A stretch of DNA of 64,000 nt from Lytechinus pictus (taxonomy: Eukaryota > Echinodermata > Echinoidea > Temnopleuroida > Toxopneustidae): contig NC_087245.1 in the NCBI RefSeq assembly GCF_037042905.1, forward strand, positions 7,455,501 through 7,519,500, in the 5' to 3' direction. Position numbers and translations under genes: made by a program. Positions 10,245 to 22,200 of this stretch are shown in pieces. The notes under the pieces were generated by a model. The model was not told where the DNA came from and searched no databases. It was given only the letters and a program-made list of their open reading frames with translations. How positions within the stretch are numbered: position 1 is the stretch's first letter; every line of letters begins with the position of its first letter.

Positions 10245-13200
10245 GTAGTTATTCTCAGTTTGTTTTAAAAATGTACAGACTTCGGCTTGCTTGTACACAT
10301 ACAGATTGATTTGTTCAATTTTACAAAGTTCAGACAATGACAACTCAACATGCTTACACATTCTAGAATCACTAAAAATAATACATGATTTCTCATGAGA
10401 TAAATGATATTTCAACATGAGTTGTTTGTTGTTGAAACCAGTGTGTGTAATCTTTTGATATGATCTCATCAGAACCTTTAATAGCATACCACAGTCATTA
10501 TAAAGCTAGTTGGGTATATGCCAGTAATTTTAAATGATATCTTTCTAATCAGAGTTTTTGTTACCAAGGATACTCATATCATGAAATTTATATTCTTCAT
10601 GTGCAAATAGACAGAATCAGCATTGTGAATAGTAAATAATATTGATTATGTATTCTGATATTAGATTTTAAACAATATCTTCTGGTGTTTGTATGTTCAA
10701 ACTGTCAAAATTCAATCTATAAATTATTTTTTATTTAAAGTTAAGGTTAGTTAGTCATGAGTTACTATAGTTACTCATGGCCCATACAAAATGCACTTCC
10801 TTCAATTTTCATACAGACGTAGATAAGGATTTTAGTCAGTTTCCAATCAATGACAATGTTCCCACTGAGCCTCTGACTACATCAATGCAGGGCATTAATA
10901 ATACAATATTTTTTAATTTCTTTGTTTTAAGCAGCTCAAGAAAGGCCCTATTCCAGTAGAAGCACAACATCCTTGAAAGATGAAATACAACAACTATCCA
11001 ATAAGAAGAAAGAGCTGCTGATGAAAGATAAAGGTAATTATTTTATGCTGTCTATATGCAACTTTTTTTCTGGGTACAACCCAAAGGCACTTAATAAACT
11101 CTAGATGGCGCTGTTTGTTTTTGTCTATTTTCATCATTGCATAACAATTCTTGATACTATGATCAATTTGTAAATATTTCAATAATGATATGAAAAATAA
11201 GTAGATATGCAGGGGGGGATTTGTTTACCTTTTCTGTCTTCTAAATATTAAAAGTTCTTTTACTTCATCAGAAAAAAATTTACCCTTTGGTTTTTCTTTC
11301 TATTTATTTTGTGTAACGTACATACAAGATTAAATACAGTTTGTAGTGAAATGTTTACTTTCAAATGGGTATATAATAAGTTACAGAATGCAGCGTGAAT
11401 AAGTCTAGAAATACAAACCGTATATGTAGTGCATTGCCAAAAAAAATACTGTACTAGTGAGTTAATGGACTTCAGGACAGGTTGCGGCTCAAACCCAATG
11501 AAAATATATGATGGGTGGGAATACTTGAGTTAACCTGTTAGCTATGTGAACTATGTGAACATGGAATGTACACATTCCTTCAGGATAGATACATTGTTGG
11601 TGTATGGCTGGTCCTGGAAGGTCTTATCCAACATGGAATCCATTATATCTCTACTGCTAATCCTTTTCCAAATGGAATATAGACACTAAACAATCAAAGA
11701 TCTGATTATTTAGGAATAAAAAACACCTTGTGTCCCTTTTCTTTCCTCCTTCCTAAGTTCCATCTCAATATTGACATGTGGATGATGAATAAAGCACCTT
11801 TTGTTTTCTCTGAAACATTGTATCATTCTTTAGCTCCTGAAGGTAAATATTACTGGTAAACATGTTAATGGTGGCTTGGCTTGCAGTGTACATGTTCATT
11901 ATAGTTGGGAGTTAGGAGTTCTGAGTCAGTTACAGTTAAGATTGGAAGGGTGCTTACATGACATGTCTTTGGTGTCTGTTGGATTTCATGCCTGATTTGC
12001 ATGTATTTTGTTCTGGATTCTTTGTGACTAGGAATTGTTGATATATTTTGTGTATTTGGTTTCTGCCTTGCACCCAGTATATAAGATTGCATTCATCGAT
12101 CTGATATTTTATTAGTCAGGAAAAATCTTGGAACCAGTGGGATTTTAACATTTCATTTACCGATTGCCAGTTAGCGACTCAACCAGGCCATCACTGGTCC
12201 ATGGCACAGAGGCGATGATACAAGAACAAATACCACAGTACCTCTTATTTTGTAATACGACTTACATTCCTAGTCCGCCATGGACAATGGAATGAAATGC
12301 CAGAACGCCAGAAACCGAATGTACGATATCAAAACTTCCCAAGCAAGCCTTAACATTCTGTTCATATAGTTTGTATTTATGGCTGAGTAAGAAAATGTTG
12401 TAAACAGTGTTAAGGCTGATGCCCTTTGGTCTTCTTTGAGGTCTCTAACAAGTAAATCATCTATACGAACCTCAGTCACCTGATTGATCTTCCAACTGAG
12501 CTGTTTGTTGTCAGTTCCTTGGTCCAATAAAGGATGACCTTTTTGTTTGAGGATAAACGTGATTTCTAGTCACAATGAGGATGTGGTCATCAGGCTATTT
12601 TAAGTCTGTGGCAACTGGAGATGGAGAATGTCTATACTAACTTTAGCATGTGTACTTGATGCCATGTAGCATTGTCATCTATACAAGCAGCATTTCTCAA
12701 GACTTTGTAGGGTGCCATGTGAAAGATACTTTGTGTTTTGTTTAACCTTTTTTTTGAAACATTTCCTGCAAGCTTTGTTGAATTAGATTTCTCCATGTCA
12801 AAATGAAATGAAATCTCATCAACTTGTTTGGCAAGCATTGGAACCCACTTTTTAAAAAAGACTTTTATACCTTTTGGGAAGACATGGATACTCAGGCTTT
12901 TACAATGGCATAGTCTAGTTCTTACTTCAATTTGGTACAGAGTGGAAAGAGGAGGCTTATAAGTTCAAATGGCTGCCAGTGGAAGTTGCAGTAACTTCCA
13001 TTCCTGGGATGAGTTTGTCACTGTTATAAGAGACCTTTCCAGTAAGTTTGATAGACAGCATGATCACTAAGCAATGATTTCACTTTGAAGGAGAATGTAT
13101 TTAGGAATCCCTATTTTTGTATTGACTCAGTTGTGCAAAATTGTCCATATTTGAATTTCAAGCCTTTATAAAGCTCTTTAGTTATGAGGGGGGCATTTTA

Positions 13201-16200
13201 TTTTGACGTATGTGGAGTGAAGTGAAAATTTGTTGTTGTTAATTTTACTTATTTCCTTCATATTTGAAATTTTGCCATAATTTTATGGAATCTTAATGAT
13301 TGTATACATATTCAGTGAAGCTAATAAAGGATAATTTCCTTGATGTTGATTTTATGCCATCTGATATTTTTACTGTTGATATACTTGGTTTGTTTGTTAT
13401 TCAGAACCAGACCTATGGAAGCAGAACATCCAGGATCAGATAGAAAAGGAGTTAGAGAGAAGAGTCAGAGATGCTCTAGAGACACCTCCTCTTGAGAGAA
13501 TGAGAAGAAACAAACATAAAGCTCGTCTTAGAAAACAACAACAGAAGAAGAAAGAAGAAGAAAAGAGGTGGGATGTGTTGATTTTGCAGTCTTTTTTGTA
13601 AAATGAAGTGAGCTGAACCAAATGAACCTTTCCGTTGATGATCTGCCATGCTGATATGGCAAACTGTATTCTTTGTTGCAGTTATGACAAAGATAATTGA
13701 TTTAGAGGAAAAAATATACAAAACAGGAAGAAAATCTGGATAATCTTCAAGAAATTTGCATGAAAAGAATATATTGAATTAGAATGACTTTATATGCCCC
13801 CGCAGAAGAAGTCCGGAGGGGGCATTAAGCGTTGCCCCTATCCGTCCTTCCGTCCGTCCCCCACTTGGTTTCCGTGCAATGACTCAAAAAATATTCAATG
13901 AATTAAAAAGAAATTTAGTGTGTAGGTAGATGACACCAAAATACAGGCTAAGTTCGATTTCGGAATCTGCAGGTCAAAGGTCACAGCTCATTAAATATGC
14001 GAGTTGGTTTCCGCATGATAACTTATGAAATATTCAACAGATTTTAAATAAAATTGGGTGTGTAGGTAGATTTGTAGGTAGATGACACCAAAATACAGGC
14101 TAAGGTCGAATTCGGAGTCCACAGGTCAAAGGTCACAGCTCATTAAATATGCGAGTTGGTTTCCGCTTGATAACTTATGAAATATTCAACAGATTAAAAA
14201 AAGGTTGGGGTGTGTAGGTAGATGACACCAAAATACAGGCTAACTTTCGAATTCGGAGTCCGCAGGTCAAAGGTCACAGCTCATTATATATGCGAGTTGG
14301 TTTCTGCATGATAACTTATGAAATATTCAACAGATTTAAAAAATTGGGGTGTATAGGTAGATGACACCAAAATACAGGCCAAGTTCAAATTTGGAGCCTG
14401 CAGGTCAAAGGTCACAGCTCATTAAATATGCGAGTTGGTTCAAAGGTCTAAGTTTGTTCATTATATATATGCATATTGGTTTCTGCACGATATTAAGTTC
14501 AATCATAAATGAATTTCTGATCGCGTTAAGCGGGGGTGTCTGTGTCCTTTGGACACGTCAAATTTCTAGTTTTTATCACAAATCATGTATTTGATTATTT
14601 ATTTTCATTTTTTATTCAACATAGTTCATTATATGTATGCTTGTTTTATGTTTAACTTCATGAAACATAAACGTGATTATCATGGTCATGTGGTCTAGTG
14701 GTTGGAGCATTGGACTTGTGATTGAGAGATCATGAGTTTGAATCGCAGCTCGGCCATTATCTCCACTTTAACAAAAAAAGGCTCGAGAGTAATTTCTGTC
14801 GTCTTTAAGGTCAGCTACTATGACTAATCAAAGTAGACATAAAATGTTTCCTGTGTAATTTATTATTTACCAGCTTGACGTTGATGCGGCAGAGAGCTGC
14901 TCTGCCAAGTTCCTACAGGAGTTACTTCAGCTGAAATGGAACAGATTGAGAAATAGCTTGCATTGCAGATCTGACATCTGCCCAGGAGAATGTTCAACTA
15001 TTTATGCTGAAGAAGTGTGTTGTGGATTTTAATTTCAAATGAAAAATACCTTGCAATTTTAATAGCTGAAGCTCTGAAAGATAGTAATAATATGGAATGA
15101 ATGTGATATGATATTTTTATTGACAACCCTTCCTTTCCTAGATCCCTGACCCTAGAAGAGTGTGATAGCCATGCCCAAGCCTTGCCATCTCTTAAAGAGA
15201 AATTCCCTTGGAATGATATCAACTCCTCCTTTACCTACTTTGATAACCCTGAGAGTCCAACATGGTTTGAACGTCAGATCTACAACACCCAGTACACTGA
15301 TAATGGCAGTGAAAGCAGCGCTGGGTACCTTGATGTCAACGGTAATCAACCTGACTGTAGGACTCAAGAAGAACGGGATGCACTCTCTCGTAAGTCTTCA
15401 AGGCCTAGAACTAGAAGTGCAAGTGTCACATTGACTAGAGACAGGCAAAGAATATTGGCTGACAAAGGCGGGGATACAGATCCTGAAGAGGATAGAACTA
15501 TCATAGACATAAAACGAAAGACCTTCCATCGCTTCACCAGCGCTGGTTTCAGGGAGGCAATGAGAAAGGGCAAAGGGGTATTGAAGAAGATTGGAAATGG
15601 GAAGTACATGGATAAGAATGGAGTGATTCTTTCAATGGATGGTCCTTTCTGGCCTCCGGAGTGTGGACCTCTTTACCCTAAACCCAATCACACCAAGAAG
15701 GTGCCATCATCTGCAGAACCACTCTATGATCATGGTAAGAATTGAGACTTGTTCAAACATGTAGCTCATCAAAGCTCAGCAACATGCAAAATCAACTGGA
15801 TATTACTTGAACATTTCAACAGGCAGGAAGTTTTCTTCATGTAGCTACAAAATGGCTTTGAACAAGCAACATTTTGAAAAGATTTTGTGCAAAATTTATG
15901 ATGATTTTGTGATGCTTTTGACCATAATCTTTTTCACAATAAAATGCCTATGGATATTGTACATTTCCCACCAAATACGATCCATGAACACAAAAACACT
16001 GCTGAGATTTGTTGCCCCTATCTGGACAAAGCTTTCACTAGAAATTGTGCAATTTTGTGTCTTACGTACAATACATGTGTGGGGTGTGGGTCTTTATGTT
16101 TGATTATGTCTTTATCTGTTTGTTCACTTGATGTATCTGTTTTCATGTTTGTTCTTTGTCTAGTCTTGTACACTACATCTAGAAATTAGAGTTTGTCATG

Positions 16201-19200
16201 TTTTTTTTTTTTTTACAAAGTTATCATACAGTATCATCTACCAATGTTTGTTGTCATCTTCTACTCTTAATAGTACAGACCACCTTCTGGTTTGGTTTTT
16301 TTTGTGTATGATTGGGATTTTGCTTGGGACTGGCAGGTGCAATACACTGTGTAACACCCTATTCTGACTAATAGTCTATTGGTTTTGACAAGCATACATC
16401 GTAGGTTGTAACTCTTCTGTACACGGGACCAACAGTTGCATCCTTTCCGATGGATGGAGTGTTTTCAAACTGCATTCACACTTGCTCTGAATCCAGTGGT
16501 GAGGCATGCTAACACAATGCTAGCATCAGTTTTTGTCTCACCTGCATAGCAGAGTGAGACTATAGGCGCCGCTTTTCCGATGGCGGCGACGGCGTCAACA
16601 CCAAATCTTAACCGAAGGTTAAGTTTTTGAAATGTCATCATAACTTAGAAAATATATGGAACTAGTTTATGAAACTTGGACATGAGGTTAATCAAGTATC
16701 ACTGAACATCCTGCATGAGTTACATGTCACATGACCAAGGTCAAAGATCATTAGGGTCAATGAACTTTGGCCGAATTGGGAGTATCTGTTGAATTACCAT
16801 TATAACTTTGAAAGTTTATGATTCTGATTCATGAAACTTGGACATAATAGTAATCAAGTATCACTAAACACCCTGTACAAGTTTCAGGTCACATGATTAA
16901 GGTCAAAGGTCATTTAGGGTCAATGAACTTTGGCCAAATTGGGGGTATTTGTTGAATTACCATCATAACTTTGAAAGTATATTGGTCTAGTTCATAAAAC
17001 TTGGATATTTAAGAGTAATCAAGTATCACTGAACATCCTGTGCACATTTCAGGTCACATGACCAAGGTCAAAGGTCAATGAAGTCCATTTCTGTTTTATC
17101 AATCACCCTTTTTTTGTGTGTTTCATATTTAATCGTACATCCTCGTAATTCCATTAACATAATTTCAAAAAATACCTGGTCACTTACAATAAATTTGCAA
17201 GATTTCTTATTGATATCCTCAAACCTAGCCTCATTGTGTTCATTCTTGTCAATATAATTCATTGTTATTTCTTATTTCTTTTATTTTATCTCTTATAATT
17301 TTTACATATTCCTCATCATTTAGAAGTAAACTGCTAAATTTCCAAAATCTGTTACGACATCGACCATTATCTAATTTGAGTTCTAAACTAATCAATTAAT
17401 GATCAGATCTATAGCTATTATGGATCTGACAACTTGAAACCAAAGAAAGTAACTGATTAGATATCAAGAAAAAATCCAAACGACCTTGTTTTAAAGGATT
17501 AGGTTGTCTCCAAGTGTACCGTTTTAAATCTGGATTAATAGATCGCCATGGATCAATTAAGTTAAAATCATTTTTAATTTCTGTAACTTTGTAATGTGCG
17601 TTTTTATTATTTAATCGAACGTAGTTATATGAATCCAAATCAAGATCCTGGAGTAAATTCCAGTCTCCGCACATAATTACAATAGGATCGTTTATGTGTA
17701 ATATAATATTCTCTAATTCTTCGAAAAAGCTGGGACAATCCTTGTTTGGGGCATAAAGTGAAATCAAAGAAAATTCTAATTGTCCAATACAAAGGCTTAA
17801 AGCAGCATAATTAAATTAAGTCATATAATACCTGTTTCACTTCGCATTGATTTCTTTTATCAAGTAATATCACGACACCCCTAGCATTAGAGGATTTGTT
17901 TGCAAAAAAACATGAACCATCTCAATCAAGTTCAACTATAGCCTCTATCTCAGGCACGAAAAGCGTATCTAATAAACAACCTTGGTAGACCAGCAGCACC
18001 ATGATTGATGCTGCTGAGTAGGGCCATCCTCCCGTTTTCTATTTATCAATTCACATGTATCATTTTATATGTATTGTTATCTGTTTTTTAACGGAAAAAA
18101 ATTCAATTCAACAAATATCAGCATTTTTACTTTTAAGATAGTTCAATACATCTTTTCTTTTCTGCAAGTTTCCCAGACCCCTGCAATTTACTGAGATAAT
18201 TTTCAACTTACTATTCATAGATCGAAACATAGCATAACCCATATAAAAGCCATCGAAGGGATTTTTTTTTAACATACAAGACAAAACAAGACTTATAACA
18301 TAAAAGACGACACCAAAACAACACCTGAACAAGACAAGAGACTCGCACTGCGTTTCCTTACATAAATACCACACATAACAAAGGAGAGTAGGACTTTTCC
18401 ATGGGGTCTCCTACGAAATCCATTTCTTACATAAGAACGTAAAATCTGTAAAGAGCTTGAACCTTGCCCTTATTTTATGAAAGAGCATTCTTTCCTGTCA
18501 TTTTTTCCTAAAAAACAAAAGAAAGAAGATATCTAGTTTGTAACCAGGAATTTACAACCATTTAACATAACAAAGGTAAACGCAATGTAGGAATAAATTA
18601 AGATGAACACAGATCATTGAAATGAGAATAGGCAAACAGCGATTCCGGTGCCGTATGTGTTCATAATTATCCTAATGAAAAGGGGGAAAAGTCGAAGCTT
18701 CGAAACCCTAAAATAATTTTTTAGAGTAGATGCAATTGTAAATAATGAAAAAAAAGTAAGGAAAATGATAATAATATATATATTTGCAATTTACAGCACC
18801 TTTGGCCAAATGAATTCTCAATTTTCATGTCTGTGTTCAACCAAATTATCTAAAATGACTTTATAAACATAAATCGAAGTTTCTTCAATTTACTTCCTGA
18901 TCATTCTTACATCAGCTTTTAAACATTTCCGAGAAAATCAGGCTGAAGAAAATGGCTAATAGTGATGTTACTTTCATCGATTGAGTTACAGATCTCCTTG
19001 TATTAGTTTTTCAAAGAAACATAACCGAGGTCAAAATACATCTTGAAAATATTTAATGTAAATTGCATGATAAACGTGCCTATTTCTTATGTTCTTGCTT
19101 GATACACACAATAATATTGATCTCTTCTCATTTGACAGTCATATGAATGCTCTTTTCGTATTAATGTTCCGGAAAATGTTTACACTGTTTATCAAGTAAA

Positions 19201-22200
19201 TATACAAGGAAAAAAAAATCTTTTGAAAAATAGAAAATATTTTGACTCTCTGTAAAAACTATAATTGATCCACTCAATTGCCCGTCCAATTATCATGATT
19301 ATGCGGACACTGACTAGCTCAAGAACTTTAAACTATGCTTAATGACTGCAATAATTGTATAGAGTGAATGAATGGAATCGTGTATTTTATTTCCATTTTG
19401 TTCTGAATATAATTCAAAAAATATTCTTTATGTTTAACTAGGACATTTTTAATGTCACAACTTATTTTTTTCTCTCGTATTAATATAATTATATCATCAA
19501 TCTATTTCCAAATTGTCAAACTTGAAAATAACTACTCTCTTTATACAAGCTATGAAGTCATTATTTATTCCACTTTTTCTAGTTTCACAAGCCTATGTCT
19601 ACTTCACTGTCGACATATTGGATGTTTTTAATCTTTGAGTATTATTCATTGTACAATCTTTCAATTAAAGTTTCAAGTCTTAAGAATTGTATCACCACAT
19701 GCCATGCGTATATATGTGGCAAATAATCCGTGGTCTGTGCTGTTTGAGTGAATGATACAATAAATACATCAATGTACTGAAATAAAAGTCTTTCTTCTTC
19801 TTTTTACATGAGATTGTATGCATACATAGATGAAAACTGGTTGTTCTACCTTTCAACTTAATGTATTTATTTTAAAAAATCATAGCATATAACCAATATA
19901 CATTTTTTATAGCAAATACTATTCATCTTAGTCTCTACCTTCTTTTGGTATTTTGTTATTTAGTGAATTTATATATCTGCTATTTCAAACATAAAGTGGA
20001 AACTTATTTATCATAGTTGTTTCCCATCTGTGATAGCAATTTAATACTTAATTGTTTTATTTATTTTTCTTTACTTTATAGGGGAGACCGGGGTTAGTTG
20101 GAACGTTTTTGACAAAAATGGCTGTAAAATCCAAATAGATTTTATTCGAGAAACAATCAATATATCAGCTTGAAGCATATATCTCAGGGCTTCAAATGTA
20201 CCCAATAAAATTTTTAACTCTATTATGGTTACTGAAAAAATCCACCTTGAACAAGACCATCGCAAACGTTCCAACTTACCCCCATATCGGGGTAAGTTGG
20301 AACATGGTATGGGGTAAGTTGGAACACTGCATGGTCAATTAAGAATTATACTAAAACTACTTAGAACTGTAATATTACATGGTTTTAGCCTATTTGCTTT
20401 ATCTTATTCAAGTTTAAAATATTAAAGTGTGGATTCGTTGAACTTTATGTTTTCTATTATACAGCCACTCACGCAAGCAGACTGTGTAGTAGAATTCTGC
20501 ATATTTGGGTGCGTTTGAGTTTACATGCAATTAAGTGTACTGTCAGCAATTTCATGTACTTCTGCATCAAATTTTTAAGACAAAAATTGATTGTTTATAT
20601 TTTTTTTATAATTAATTATGCAAATAAGCATGTAAAATTTTCCCGATTTTTTTTGGTATGTTTTTGCCTTTAACTATTTATTAAGCTAGTAGAATGCTAA
20701 TTTTTGGTGAGAGTATCAATTTTCACATTTATAACAAATATCCACCAAAAAATATAATTTCTTATGTATTTTTTGTTTTTTATTTGTATTTTTGTTTTTT
20801 CGAACTTTGTTTTTTCTGATGGACTTTGTCAGGAGTCTTTTGCGATCATAAATAGCATATTAATGAATCTAATTGAACCAGCAAAAGTAAAAAAATAATC
20901 ATACATTTATGACTTTTGGTTGAAAAACACAATTTGCATTGACCTTGTACATGGAATCACGTTTTTGATCAATTTTGGGTCCGAACATGCACATACAATT
21001 TGTTGCGTAATTTTGAAACCGCGCACACAGGCATCGCAAATTTGGTCTCAAATGATGCGCAAGACTTGAAAGTAAAAAGTCAGCTAGCAGTGTAGTCAAA
21101 AAATTTCGTGCAACGGCGTAGTGACAAAATTTCTTGAGGGGGGCTCAAATTGACCCCCCCCCCCATTTTGATAAGGGTTAACATTGCATTAGGTGCCTAC
21201 AATAGGCCTTAAATGCACACTCAGACCTAACTGATAAACAAAACAAGCATGGTATACAATACATGTTCAGAAGAGTGTGAAATACTTTGTTTTTTTTCTC
21301 ATATCCAATGTTTTCATTCATAATTGTGTTTGGGGTAAGTTGGAACATGTTCCAACTAGCCCCTTCAATTTTGTTCCAACTAACCCCGGAGGCCCATTTG
21401 ACGTTCATAAGCTTACAGCACAAAAAAGGGACTTTACCATGGCATAATAATAACCTCATTTTGTAGCTTGGTATAAGTGTCTATTATACCCCCAAACTGG
21501 CCAACTTGATCTATAAACTTCTCTGAGATAATCAAACATTTCTGAACGAGAAAAAATTTACTCAGAAGGTCAAAAAACAAAAATTTGTTTCTAACTTCAC
21601 CAGGCTTGTTGCACATGTGTTGTCTGTAATATGGTGGATGGCTGTTGATAATGACAATAAATTGAGGGCAGTATTGCAGAAATTTATTTAAAGACGTTAA
21701 AGAAAATTACAATGTTTCAACTTACCCCATGTTCCAACTAACCCCGGTCTCCCCTACTGTTTTGAATTAATTCTGTATTTTCATTTAGAAACTATCCTGG
21801 ATTCGGAAAATCATAGTATCGTTATTCCATATATTTAGTATTTTCAGAATATCAGAACAATCCAATGGAATTTTATCCATACTCACTGTGAAAAAAAATA
21901 TATTTTACAGTGAAATTACATATTCATGATACAATATTTTCTTTCAAAGGTGCTCACATTTTTACAATATTTTGTTGTGTGTTTTACATTGAATCAATGA
22001 ACATGATAAATATGTGATTGTACAGAGGCTTGCTCACCAACTTCTTTTCAAGCGTTTACAAGTGCTGTCCAAGGTGATGTTGATCCGTTTTTATCGACAC
22101 TCTAGGGTTAGCTTGATTCCATTTAGACGGATCCTTGTTGATTTATTTTCATTTTTCCTCAATTGATAGACGTGATTTTCCAACTCAAACCGTCGCTTTT

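Larger units (their letters stand above)
17081..18480 (-). mobile_element. L1/Tx1-like LINE remnant, endonuclease region
   Basis: Read on the minus strand, the sequence gives an apurinic-endonuclease-like domain. It starts [18 protein letters not shown] (near 18230), continues with [16 protein letters not shown] (near 17900) and GDWN (near 17670), then [17 protein letters not shown] and RLDFFLIS (17480-17560), and ends in SDH near 17398. Further pieces ([22 protein letters not shown]) match the stretch between endonuclease and reverse transcriptase. Several stops and frameshifts make it inactive. No reverse transcriptase follows: the element stops at the DR1 repeat near 17080. Confidence 0.8.

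Noticed and set aside
9948..10487. 179-codon minus-strand open frame opposite exon 1
   Set aside because: Its Leu-run is simply the complement of the GGA repeat in exon 1. The rest is AT-rich and lacks motifs or splice partners.
14685..14760. Functional tRNA gene
   Set aside because: A and B boxes are present, but the arms do not pair well and a non-tRNA tail follows. It fits a SINE head.
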